From the NCBI GenBank assembly GCA_037446395.1, contig JBBIIP010000003.1, positions 1 through 64,000 on the forward strand: a DNA stretch of 64,000 nucleotides. Direction: 5' to 3'. Within the stretch, counting starts at the first letter, position 1; every line of letters starts with the position of its first letter. The DNA comes from JAAYJT01 sp037446395. Its GTDB lineage: Bacteria; Bacteroidota; Bacteroidia; Bacteroidales; JAAYJT01. Under the pieces are notes generated by a model. It ran no database searches. It worked only from the letters and a program-made list of their open reading frames with translations, and was not told where the DNA came from. Shown here piece by piece: positions 43,609 to 52,844 of this stretch. The translations under genes and the position numbers were made by a program.

Positions 43609-46600
43609 TCATCGCACTATTACCAACTTGTTGCTTATTTCTTCTGTCCCTTGCCCTTCAATTTTAACGCGGGTTTGACAGATATAAATTCCGCCTCCCA
43701 GGTGGGATCCGCTTTCATCAGTGCCATCCCAGGTAAATATTTCGGAACGATAGCCTACGGGCACCAATTTATCAGTAAGAACCTTGCACAATCTTCCATC
43801 AAACGAAAAAATCCGCACCTGAACCTCCAGCTCTTTCCCTGCCTGATTGTGCTCAAGTATAAATGTTGTTTGGTTCCTGAATGGGTTGGGATAGTTTAGC
43901 ACTTTTTGGAGTGCAATCTGCAGAGAGCTTGCAACAACAAATTCCGTTGTCGCTTCCGAAGAATTATTGTAGATATCCCACACTTTGAGCCTGAGTTTGT
44001 GCTCTCCATCGGGCAGGTTGAAAAACGGATATTTAATTTTTCCTTTCTTGTAGGTGTCGAGGTCGGCCTCATAGTAATCATTCAGAACCCTGGCCTTATC
44101 GTTTTGGTCATCAAGAACAGCGATGATATCGTGTCCTATTCCCGTTCCGGTTGTATTAATTCCGCTTTCATCCGAAACGATTGCATAAAGCAATGGGTTT
44201 TCGTGTGTGGTACCACCCTTCCGAAAATTCTCATCATTTATAAAAAGCGCAATATCAGGACCTTTTGCATCAATACTGGCAAGTTGATTAAATCCACCAA
44301 CCAGCACCGAATCGCTGTATCCGTGTGCATCCTGCGACTTTTCCCTTGCATAGTAGCTTATTTTTCCAAAGCCAACTTTATAGGCAATATCTTTGGGAAC
44401 GATAAAGGAAAACTCAAATAAGCCATTTTTAACATTGGATTTTCCTTTATAAAGTATATTGCGTTGAAGCCCAAAGCTGAAAGGGGGTTCTCCATCGTTT
44501 GCAAGCGATGTTATTGTAATTGCTTTGTCGAAAACAATCGGGATAACTTCGCCATTGAATCCTGATAAAGTAGCTCCGGAATAATCAATGATTTTACCGT
44601 TGAAAGTAACCCGTGAAAGTGCCTTGAGTGTGTCAGCAGATGTATTTAACGGTATCTGGTTTAAGGACGTGGTAACTACTTTGTGGGTCGGGATGGCAAG
44701 ACGAACAGCTGGATCGCCCAGCAGAATGAATTTCCGCGAATTAGTGTTAGGAATATTTCGTTTCGCAAGCCTAAGCACATCACCCAGGCGGTAGAATTGG
44801 TTGTTTTCGCGCTCAAAGATATTGTGATACACCCTTTGATGCAAAACATAATTATCTGATGCATAAGTAGGTCTGGTAGTTGTAAACAATGCAATTCCTC
44901 CACCATTCGGGTTAAGCAGTACCAGTTCTCCGGCCGAAAGCAGGTTGGGGTCATCGTAGTATGCAAACTCGCAGGTGGCTGTTATAAACAAAGGAAGTTT
45001 ATCAGCATTTGTCCATTTATTAATATCTGCCGGCTCGAGCACACGCTCATGACCCCACCCAAGCACGCCACCGTGCCCAGTGTAGTTCATGATCAGCGTC
45101 CCTTTCTCGATCCTTTTATTGATGGCCTCGTTCACTTCCGGATATCTTTGTCCACCAGGGGTACGAACCTGTTGATAGGCATCAAAATATATCTTATCAA
45201 TGTTGAAGGCCTTGTTTTTGTCAGCAATTGTACTCACCAACTTTTCCGCATCGTCCATGTGCAGGCCTTGGTCCTCGTCGTCGGCAACAAAGCAAATGTT
45301 GTTTCGCCACTCGCCCATGTTGCTCGAAGTGGGCGAGGCATAACGGATAATTTTATCTACCATTTGGGCGGCTTGCTTAACAGTAGATACTGGAAGACGG
45401 CCAATTCCAGAATCAATATTGTCAGTAAAATTTGTTCCTTCGTGATCTTCGAGGAAGCCAAAGAAATCGTCAGTGGCATAGGTATCGGTTTCGTGTAAAG
45501 AACTTTGTGATTGCCAGCAAGGAACAAAATTAGTGTTGTTTTTAATTTTGTCTTTATAGTCATAAGATGCATCGCCAAATAACAATAAATATTTCAGTGG
45601 TTTGTTTGTTCCACCCCGGTCGAACAACATCTTTGCAAAATCGCGGATCGCAGAAATATCCTGGCTCCCGGACGAAAATTCATTGTATATCTGGTTGGTT
45701 GTAGTAACCGAAACAACCAGCCCCGAATGGGAGGTGTGAAAGGCCGCCAGTCGCCTGGCTTCGTCAAGAAACAAAGGGTTGGTCACAATAATCATATCCG
45801 GGGTTGATATGGCATGCAGATTTTGGTTTGTTACCCGCTCAACGAAGGTGGGTTTAATGGCTTTGAGAGGATCGAATGCGATGAATTCGCGCAATTGATC
45901 CGTCAATAACCTGAAGGTCTGAATGCTGCCATCTACAAGTGTTGCCTGCCTCATCACATTTTGTGTGTTGGTAATATCCCAAACCTGAATTGTTGAAGGT
46001 GCACCGGTCAGCCTGAATTCAGAAATTCGGTTTGGTCCGAGAGATGATATGCTTCTGAAGATCAGGGATTCGTCAGTCATTGCAAGCCCTCGTTTGCTGT
46101 GCAGGGTAATCCTGTTCAACCAGCCGATGGAGGGGCTGCTGCTACGATTGTATGTAATTTTCACTTTAATTTGTGGGGTCGTGCTAACAAGGTTGCGAAT
46201 GGCTATTGATTCGCGGGCAAAATCTCCGTAGGAGGCACTGCTCGAAACCCCACTGATGGGTAAAACAATGGCTGTACCGTTGACATCGAGTGAGAAGGAG
46301 CTGCCAACAAACGATCGCGCCGCTAGCACTGCCCTAAAGCGAATCAAGGAATCGGTCAAAAGGTTTGGTACTGAAAAATTAAATTCACGCACGGTAACTG
46401 CTTCAAAAATTTCTCCATACCATTCCCTGCCCGACTTAATCAGGTTTATATCGTTTTTTTCGTAGGCCTGCAAATCATCAAAGCTGTTTATGACTATGTT
46501 TGCGTGCGATGTGCTACTGGGTTGTGATGTTATTCGCTTTCCGGCACCTTTGTCAGCAGTAAGAAAGTAATAGGTGAAATCCGAATAAAGATTCATCTGG

Positions 46601-47412
46601 TAATCGAAGGTGCGGGATGAGGCAGAATATTTCCATTTATGAGGACTTTCTCCATAAAATAAAATTTGATCAGAGGTATTAAACACACCATCCTCTTCAC
46701 CCAATATAAGAATGGCAATTTCAGCCAGGTCGTCGTATCGGGGTGTCAGGTTCGCCTCGGGAAGCATGCCGCCACCATGTCCAAACATCCTTATATTTTT
46801 CGGATTCAGTGTGGCTGGATCAAGGCCTGCGCTCCTAAGCTCGTCAAAAGTAATTCGATGAACGCCAGATTCTTTCGTTGAGAATTTAAACCACCTGCCG
46901 GTCGCAAGCATTGATTCTGAAGCATAAACTCTTGACTGCTTTAGATTTAGTGTTTTAGGTTCTTGCGCCAGAAATAGTCGTAGCTCAAAAGAAACTACCC
47001 GCTCCATCAGTCCCGTTTCAGGGTTCTTCCTGATTGGAATAAATGCCACGAAAGCCCTGGGCATTTCTTCGCGCGGGATTGAAACAAAACGTATGCTGAT
47101 TGAATCGCTGATCAATCCGACACCTTCAAAAACTTTGCAAACTGATCTTTCGATTGGTTGAGTGATAATATTCGAAATGACAACATTGATGAGTTTCTGA
47201 CCTTTTGGGAGCTCAAAAAATTCCTGATATTCAGGAATAAAAGTATTTTGAACAAAAACGGAGCCTTCAAAACGCATGATGGTAATCTGTGTTTGATCAA
47301 CAGAGATTTTGTACGGGTGGTTCCAAACCAGGCTCCTGTGATGCACTTCAGCCCCTCTGGCAAAAGAAGAAAATAAGAGGAGAAATAAAAGCTGAATGGT
47401 AAATTTCATCAT
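43609..47412 (-). CDS. porU: T9SS sortase PorU (C25 family)
   Basis: 1267 residues. Cell-surface gingipain-family protease that removes the C-terminal sorting domain from T9SS cargo and attaches it to A-LPS. After the signal peptide (ends near FARG), the first half is beta-rich. The C25 catalytic domain spans roughly 530-900 with the dyad His780 (NYTGHGG) and Cys814 (TATCEFAY). At the C-terminus is a T9SS-type domain (VLNYPNPFRNQTTFIL), which in PorU is kept uncleaved. Partner porV is downstream on the same strand and both are divergent from porP/gldJ. Start is the ATG at 47412. Confidence 0.96.
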   Translation of the reverse strand: MMKFTIQLLFLLLFSSFARGAEVHHRSLVWNHPYKISVDQTQITIMRFEGSVFVQNTFIPEYQEFFELPKGQKLINVVISNIITQPIERSVCKVFEGVGLISDSISIRFVSIPREEMPRAFVAFIPIRKNPETGLMERVVSFELRLFLAQEPKTLNLKQSRVYASESMLATGRWFKFSTKESGVHRITFDELRSAGLDPATLNPKNIRMFGHGGGMLPEANLTPRYDDLAEIAILILGEEDGVFNTSDQILFYGESPHKWKYSASSRTFDYQMNLYSDFTYYFLTADKGAGKRITSQPSSTSHANIVINSFDDLQAYEKNDINLIKSGREWYGEIFEAVTVREFNFSVPNLLTDSLIRFRAVLAARSFVGSSFSLDVNGTAIVLPISGVSSSASYGDFARESIAIRNLVSTTPQIKVKITYNRSSSPSIGWLNRITLHSKRGLAMTDESLIFRSISSLGPNRISEFRLTGAPSTIQVWDITNTQNVMRQATLVDGSIQTFRLLTDQLREFIAFDPLKAIKPTFVERVTNQNLHAISTPDMIIVTNPLFLDEARRLAAFHTSHSGLVVSVTTTNQIYNEFSSGSQDISAIRDFAKMLFDRGGTNKPLKYLLLFGDASYDYKDKIKNNTNFVPCWQSQSSLHETDTYATDDFFGFLEDHEGTNFTDNIDSGIGRLPVSTVKQAAQMVDKIIRYASPTSSNMGEWRNNICFVADDEDQGLHMDDAEKLVSTIADKNKAFNIDKIYFDAYQQVRTPGGQRYPEVNEAINKRIEKGTLIMNYTGHGGVLGWGHERVLEPADINKWTNADKLPLFITATCEFAYYDDPNLLSAGELVLLNPNGGGIALFTTTRPTYASDNYVLHQRVYHNIFERENNQFYRLGDVLRLAKRNIPNTNSRKFILLGDPAVRLAIPTHKVVTTSLNQIPLNTSADTLKALSRVTFNGKIIDYSGATLSGFNGEVIPIVFDKAITITSLANDGEPPFSFGLQRNILYKGKSNVKNGLFEFSFIVPKDIAYKVGFGKISYYAREKSQDAHGYSDSVLVGGFNQLASIDAKGPDIALFINDENFRKGGTTHENPLLYAIVSDESGINTTGTGIGHDIIAVLDDQNDKARVLNDYYEADLDTYKKGKIKYPFFNLPDGEHKLRLKVWDIYNNSSEATTEFVVASSLQIALQKVLNYPNPFRNQTTFILEHNQAGKELEVQVRIFSFDGRLCKVLTDKLVPVGYRSEIFTWDGTDESGSHLGGGIYICQTRVKIEGQGTEEISNKLVIVR

Positions 47413-47751
47413 GGAGCAGTTTTAGATATTTTGGTCTAAGCCATTATAGCACAACATTTAGCATCGCCTGAAATATAAAATTGAGGCAATCGGAAAAAAG
47501 AACCTACAATCGTGCGGCGAATTTGCTTCAAAATAGTCTTTTGTGGGTAATCAACCATAAAACGATGGCGCATTTATATTATTGTCGGACTTGCCTTCTC
47601 AAATCATTAAAGAAACAACAAGCAAGCCTGCAAACACTTTAATTGGCCAAAATTCGTTTAACAATTTTACATGATGCGGTTTTCTATGGGACTTTGATTA
47701 TTTTTGCAAAAAATTGTAGTACTTTCGTTTCTGAAATAAGTTAAAACCCGC
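47413..47751. other. Divergent intergenic region between porU and porP/sprF
   Basis: 339 bp without a gene, presumably holding two back-to-back promoters. On the plus strand TACTTTCG at 47720-47727 is one base off TAnnTTTG, with a TTTG at 47693-47696 at a somewhat long spacing of 23 nt. No clear porU promoter, riboswitch or repeat was found. Confidence 0.5.
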
Positions 47752-48753
47752 ATGAGGTATTGGGCATTTTCCTTCCTTTTGCTACTTGCCTTCTCATCCA
47801 ATGGGCTCGTTGCTGTGGCTCAGGATGCTCAGTTTTCGCAGTTCTACGGAAATCCCCTATACCTGAATCCTGCACTGGCAGGCAATAAAATTTGCCCCAG
47901 AATCACACTCAACTATCGAAACCAGTGGCCATCTATCCCTGCCACTTTTGTTACCTACAGTGTTTCAGCCGATAGATTTGTTGAAGCCGTAAATGGAGGA
48001 GTGGGGCTCATGGCTGTTTCAGATAATGCCGGTGGAGGAATATTAACAAACAATGCTCTCAGCGCAATATATTCCTACAGGCTTGAAATTAATCGGGAAA
48101 TGACTTTAAATGCCGGGTTTCAGGCCACTTTTCAGCAGGTTAGCCTTGACTGGAACAGGTTGATTTTCGAAAGTCAGCTTCAGAATCCAGCCATTCCGGA
48201 ACCCAGACCTGAATCGCTTACAAAAATGTTTCCTGATTTTTCAGCCGGATTTCTACTGGGGTTTTACTACGACTATTATTTTGGGATTGCAGCCCACCAC
48301 CTGACCCAACCCAATATTAGTTTTTATGACAAGAATTCTGATTCTGTTGAAAACAAGCAGCACATGAAGATAACTGCCCATGCCGGCGCCATTTTCAACC
48401 TTCAAAAGTCCTCGAGATTTCTTGATCCGAACAGGGCGCCCACCATTTCACCAAATATCTTATTTCAGCAACAAGGCCAATCCAGGCAATTAAATCTTGG
48501 CATATATACTACGCTATATCCTATTACCATTGGTTTTTGGTACAGATATGCATTCAACAATTCTGATGCCGTGATTACCTTGCTAGGGTTTGAGTATGAA
48601 AAATTGAAAATTGGCTACACCTATGATTATACGGTGTCATCATTGAGTAATGCCACAGGAGGATCGCACGAAATATCGCTTGCGTGGATATTGCCCTGCA
48701 TCGAAACAGGTAAAAACAACCGGCTTAGGGCAATAAAAGTGACACCTTTTTAG
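47752..48753 (+). CDS. PorP/SprF-family outer-membrane protein
   Basis: 333 residues. A signal peptide ends near VAVAQ; the family opening AQFSQFYGNPLYLNPALAGN follows directly, then the conserved VTYSVSADRF and GGVGLMAVSDNAGGG. It ends with LAWILPC and a basic tail. PorP/SprF barrels are T9SS-associated; some act with SprB-type adhesins in gliding motility, and several paralogues per genome are usual. It is followed by gldJ after 29 nt. Start is the ATG at 47752. Confidence 0.93.
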   Translation: MRYWAFSFLLLLAFSSNGLVAVAQDAQFSQFYGNPLYLNPALAGNKICPRITLNYRNQWPSIPATFVTYSVSADRFVEAVNGGVGLMAVSDNAGGGILTNNALSAIYSYRLEINREMTLNAGFQATFQQVSLDWNRLIFESQLQNPAIPEPRPESLTKMFPDFSAGFLLGFYYDYYFGIAAHHLTQPNISFYDKNSDSVENKQHMKITAHAGAIFNLQKSSRFLDPNRAPTISPNILFQQQGQSRQLNLGIYTTLYPITIGFWYRYAFNNSDAVITLLGFEYEKLKIGYTYDYTVSSLSNATGGSHEISLAWILPCIETGKNNRLRAIKVTPF

Positions 48754-48782
48754 TTATCCCGAAAACAAAATTTTATTCTGAC

Positions 48783-50264
48783 ATGATCACCAAAAACAGA
48801 GCCCTGAATTTGCTTGCAGTCTCGATTTTGATTGCCCTCAACTTCTCATGCTCAAAAAAACAAACATCCAGCTCTACAGGATGGGAATATAACAACGCCA
48901 AAGTCGGGGGGTTCGAGGTTTCGCCATATCGGGAGCAAATCACTGGCCCCGGGCTTGTGCTCGTCGAAGGCGGTAAATTCACAATGGGACAAACCTTGGA
49001 TAATCCGATGTATGAGTGGGATAATCAGCCACGAAGTGTAACAGTGCCAAGTTTTTATATGGACGAAACTGAGGTGAGCAATCTTGATTATCTCGAATAC
49101 CTGTTCTGGTTGAGGCGTGTGTTCGGAACTAACCATCCTGAAGTATACTACAAAGCATTGCCCGATACCCTGGTGTGGCGCGAGAAACTTGCCTACAACG
49201 AACCACTCGTAGACTATTATCTCAGACATCCCGCCTACCATAACTATCCTGTTGTTGGAGTGAGTTGGCGGCAAGCCAATGAATATTGCACCTGGAGAAC
49301 TGACCGCGTGAATGAAATGCTGCTTGTTAAGCAAGGAATCCTTGACTATGATCCTGACCAGCGCGATGCAAACAATTTCAATACTGAAGCATATCTTGCA
49401 GGCCAATACCAGGGATTGGTCAACAAGCCCCTGCGCGATTTGAATCCAGCCGGTACAGGAGAAAGACAAGTTCGGATGGAGGATGGCATTTTGCTTCCAC
49501 TTTATCGTCTGCCAACTGAAGCCGAGTGGGAGTATGCAGCCCTGGGCCTCATCGGAAATTCAGCCTATGAGCGAGTTGTTGAAAGACGCTCGTATCCCTG
49601 GCAAGGGAACAGCATGCGAGAAGACGGAAAAAAATCTTCAGGCCAGTTCAGGGCCAATTTTCGTCGTGGCCGTGGCGATTATATGGGTGTGGCCGGTCGG
49701 TTGAATGATGCAGCCGATATTCCTAATGCCGTGAGATCGTATACTTCGAATGACTATGGCCTTTATAACATGGCAGGAAATGTGGCAGAATGGGTTCTTG
49801 ATGTATACAGACCGTTAACATTTCAGGATGTCGCCGACTATCGACCTTACCGCGGCAATGTGTTTACCACCCGTGAGAAAGATGCAGAAGGGTTGCTTGT
49901 CGAAAAAGACTTCATGGGAAGAATCAAGAAGAGAGAAGTAACTGCCGAAGAAACTACCGACCGGTATAATTATCGCAGAGCCAACAACATTAATTATCGT
50001 GACGGCGACCCCCAAAGCCTGATTGGAGCAAATTGGAACCAAGCAACCGACACAATAACTACCAAAGCCATGTATGACTATGGCAAAACCTCCCTGATAA
50101 GCGATAAATCGCGTGTTTACAAGGGGGGCTCCTGGCGCGATCCGGCGTATTATCTTAGCCCAAGTGTGCGCCGCTTTATGGAAGAGGATAAATCAACCAA
50201 TTATATTGGTTTCCGTTGTGCGATGACCCGCGTTGGAAGCTCAAATCATAACCGTAAAAAATAA
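48783..50264 (+). CDS. gldJ: T9SS/gliding lipoprotein GldJ (FGE-sulfatase fold)
   Basis: 493 residues. A lipoprotein signal ends at Cys23 (LNFSCSKK). The formylglycine-generating-enzyme-like domain starts with LVEGGKFTMGQTLDNPMYEW, includes FYMDETEVSNLDYLEYLFWL, LPTEAEWEYAALG and NMAGNVAEWVLD, and ends with KGGSWRDPAYYLSPSVRRF and IGFRCA. GldK/PorK has the same fold. The gldJ assignment is based on the neighbourhood: as in Flavobacterium johnsoniae, it is adjacent to porU/porV and followed by murF. GldJ stabilises other gliding and T9SS components at the outer membrane. Start is the ATG at 48783. Confidence 0.88.
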   Translation: MITKNRALNLLAVSILIALNFSCSKKQTSSSTGWEYNNAKVGGFEVSPYREQITGPGLVLVEGGKFTMGQTLDNPMYEWDNQPRSVTVPSFYMDETEVSNLDYLEYLFWLRRVFGTNHPEVYYKALPDTLVWREKLAYNEPLVDYYLRHPAYHNYPVVGVSWRQANEYCTWRTDRVNEMLLVKQGILDYDPDQRDANNFNTEAYLAGQYQGLVNKPLRDLNPAGTGERQVRMEDGILLPLYRLPTEAEWEYAALGLIGNSAYERVVERRSYPWQGNSMREDGKKSSGQFRANFRRGRGDYMGVAGRLNDAADIPNAVRSYTSNDYGLYNMAGNVAEWVLDVYRPLTFQDVADYRPYRGNVFTTREKDAEGLLVEKDFMGRIKKREVTAEETTDRYNYRRANNINYRDGDPQSLIGANWNQATDTITTKAMYDYGKTSLISDKSRVYKGGSWRDPAYYLSPSVRRFMEEDKSTNYIGFRCAMTRVGSSNHNRKK

Positions 50265-50373
50265 CAGCGAATTCCCTGGAATTTGATAATTGTCACCCAC
50301 CTCTTAATCAAAGTTGGAGAGAATTATCACTTCGTTCTATGTAATTGACTCTTGGAATTATTGAATATATTTA

Positions 50374-51681
50374 ATGTCTGCATTAAGCCAAATTACGATC
50401 GAAGAACTTTATCGTATCTATCAATCCCATCAGATTATTAGCACTGATTCGAGAAAAATCACTCAAGGAGCTCTTTTCTTTGCCTTAAAAGGAGAACATT
50501 TTGACGGCAACCAATTTGCTGCCCGTGCACTCGAAAATGGCGCAGCCTATGCAGTGGTTGATGATCCGAAAGTAGTTGATTCCGAGCAGTTTATTCTTGT
50601 TTCTGATACACTTGTTGCTTTGCAACAACTTGCCCTCTATCATCGCAAGCATCTTAATCTGAAGATCATTGCCATCACCGGCTCTAATGGCAAAACAACC
50701 ACAAAAGAGCTTATTTCAGCAGTGCTTTCTACCCGGCATCAAGTAATATCAACAGCAGGAAACTATAACAATCATATTGGAGTTCCGCTAACCTTGCTGC
50801 GTATTGGCAAACAGCATGATATAGCTGTAATTGAAATGGGGGCGAATCACCAAGGGGAAATAGATGCGTATTGCAATATTGCACTACCTACGCATGGTCT
50901 GATCACTAATATAGGTAAAGCCCATCTCGAAGGCTTTGGTGGAATCGAAGGCGTGGAACGAGCCAAAACAGAATTGTACAGATACATACAGAGCCAATCG
51001 GAGGTTCTTTTTGTTGATTTAGATAACCCTCTGTTAATCAAGCATGCAAAAAACTCGAACATGGTTACCTATGCCGAGCATCACCCAGCTGATTATCGGG
51101 GAGAAAATATTTCAACACATCAATTTTTATCCATTCGCTGGTTCGAAAACGATTTGAGCTATGAACTCCAATCCCAGCTTATCGGGTCTTACAATTTAAA
51201 GAACATCCTTGCAGCCATTTGTGTGGGTCGCTATTTTGAGGTGCCACCGGATAAGGTTATTCAAGCCATTGAATCATATTCGCCAAGCAACAATCGCTCG
51301 CAGGTCGTAAGTACTTTGCGCAATACCATCCTGCTCGATGCATACAACGCCAATCCTACGAGCATGGCGGCTGCCATTGAGAATTTTACTAATTACCCGG
51401 GAAAGAATAAAGTTTGTGTTCTCGGCGATATGCTTGAATTGGGGTCTTATACCAACCAAGAACATCAAAAAATTTTGGATCAGCTGGCCAGCAAGAATTT
51501 TGAAACTGTGTTGCTTGTGGGAGAAAATTTCTATGCCAATAAATGCGATTTTCCATTTCATTTTTTTCATTCATCAAAGGATGCAATTGAATGGTTAAGA
51601 AAGAACAGGTTAGCCGAAAAAACAATACTTATAAAGGGTTCAAGAAAACTTTGCCTCGAAGATCTTACACCTGATCTTTAA
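50374..51681 (+). CDS. murF: UDP-N-acetylmuramoyl-tripeptide-D-alanyl-D-alanine ligase MurF
   Basis: 435 residues. ATP-dependent cytoplasmic ligase that adds D-Ala-D-Ala to the peptidoglycan precursor. N-terminal substrate domain (ISTDSRKITQGALFFALKGE), P-loop ITGSNGKTTTKELI at about 109-122, NYNNHIGVPLTLL, EMGANHQGEI, NIGKAHLEGFG, and the C-terminal domain with DAYNANPTSM and VLGDMLELG. It is 109 nt after gldJ, in the gldJ-murF order of other Bacteroidota, and 4 nt before anmK. Start is the ATG at 50374. Confidence 0.96.
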   Translation: MSALSQITIEELYRIYQSHQIISTDSRKITQGALFFALKGEHFDGNQFAARALENGAAYAVVDDPKVVDSEQFILVSDTLVALQQLALYHRKHLNLKIIAITGSNGKTTTKELISAVLSTRHQVISTAGNYNNHIGVPLTLLRIGKQHDIAVIEMGANHQGEIDAYCNIALPTHGLITNIGKAHLEGFGGIEGVERAKTELYRYIQSQSEVLFVDLDNPLLIKHAKNSNMVTYAEHHPADYRGENISTHQFLSIRWFENDLSYELQSQLIGSYNLKNILAAICVGRYFEVPPDKVIQAIESYSPSNNRSQVVSTLRNTILLDAYNANPTSMAAAIENFTNYPGKNKVCVLGDMLELGSYTNQEHQKILDQLASKNFETVLLVGENFYANKCDFPFHFFHSSKDAIEWLRKNRLAEKTILIKGSRKLCLEDLTPDL

Positions 51682-51685
51682 TAGC

Positions 51686-52798
51686 ATGGGCAAAAAAAAT
51701 CAGGAAATTTACACTGTACTTGGAGTCATGTCAGGGACTTCTCTCGACGGCCTTGATATGGCATTGTGTGAATTCGTAAAAGGAAAGAACAATGAATGGA
51801 CATTCAATGTTTTGAAGTCCAGTATGATTCCTTTTGACTATGCGTGGAAAGAGCGGCTTGGCTCAGTTTTTAATTCAAGTGCATCAGAGCTTGCAGAAGC
51901 ACATATTGATTTTGGCAGATTTACAGGGCTGCAGATCAACGATTTTTTGAAAAACAGTGCTATCAGGCCGGTGCTAATCTCCTCTCATGGCCACACGGTT
52001 TATCATAATTCGGCCAGGGGCATTACTTTTCAGATTGGCTCGGGGGCAGAAATAGCCGCCGCAACAGGCATAGCCGCTGCCTGCGATTTTCGAACCACAG
52101 ACATCGCATTAGGAGGGCAGGGAGCACCTTTGGTCCCTGTGGGAGATAAAATTCTTTTTGGGCAATACCAATCCTGCCTTAACCTGGGTGGCTTTTCAAA
52201 TATTTCATTCGACCATAATCTTCAGCGAGTTGCATTTGATATTTGCCCTGTCAACATTGTTCTAAATGATTTAGCAACACGACTTGGCCAACCATATGAT
52301 TATGATGGCATATTGGCACGTGCCGGCACTATAAATGACGATTTGCTTGCAGCCCTTGATTCCCTGGAATTTTATCTGTCGAAACAGCCTAAATCGCTTG
52401 GGCGAGAATGGGTTAGTGCAAATATAATGCCTTTGCTCGATTCAGCGCAAATTTCGCTGCAGGATAAAATGAGAACAATGGTCGAGCATATTGCAAATCA
52501 AATCAGCAATGCTTTTCGACAATTCAAACTGAAAACTGTCCTGGCAACCGGCGGGGGCACCTATAATGGTTTTCTGATGGAAAGGATCATGATGCTTGGC
52601 CATTCAGAAATAATAGTGCCTGATAAGGTAATCGTTGATTACAAGGAGGCATTGGTTTTTGCGTTTTTAGGATTACTCAGGCATCTGGGCCAACCAAACT
52701 GCTACTCAAGCGTTACGGGAGCTTTCAGTGATTGTTCCGGAGGTGCTATCTACTTGCCACCACTTAAAGTTGCGGAGCAATATAAAATAAGCAACTGA
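51686..52798 (+). CDS. anmK: Anhydro-N-acetylmuramic acid kinase AnmK
   Basis: 370 residues. Phosphorylates and opens 1,6-anhydroMurNAc released in peptidoglycan turnover, giving MurNAc-6-phosphate. Family motifs: GVMSGTSLDGLDMALCEF at the N-terminus, SSHGHTVYHN, DFRTTDIALGGQGAPLVP, LGGFSNISF and ATGGGTYNGFLMERI. It is tightly linked to murF (4 nt), combining synthesis and recycling of the cell wall in one transcript. Start is the ATG at 51686. Confidence 0.96.
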   Translation: MGKKNQEIYTVLGVMSGTSLDGLDMALCEFVKGKNNEWTFNVLKSSMIPFDYAWKERLGSVFNSSASELAEAHIDFGRFTGLQINDFLKNSAIRPVLISSHGHTVYHNSARGITFQIGSGAEIAAATGIAAACDFRTTDIALGGQGAPLVPVGDKILFGQYQSCLNLGGFSNISFDHNLQRVAFDICPVNIVLNDLATRLGQPYDYDGILARAGTINDDLLAALDSLEFYLSKQPKSLGREWVSANIMPLLDSAQISLQDKMRTMVEHIANQISNAFRQFKLKTVLATGGGTYNGFLMERIMMLGHSEIIVPDKVIVDYKEALVFAFLGLLRHLGQPNCYSSVTGAFSDCSGGAIYLPPLKVAEQYKISN

Positions 52799-52844
52799 TC
52801 ATTTCGTTTTATCCTTTTATACATGCCCGATTATCCGCCACTTT

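Noticed and set aside
48852..49469. 205-residue antisense frame opposite gldJ
   Set aside because: Arises from codon bias of gldJ; gldJ on the plus strand has complete FGE motifs.
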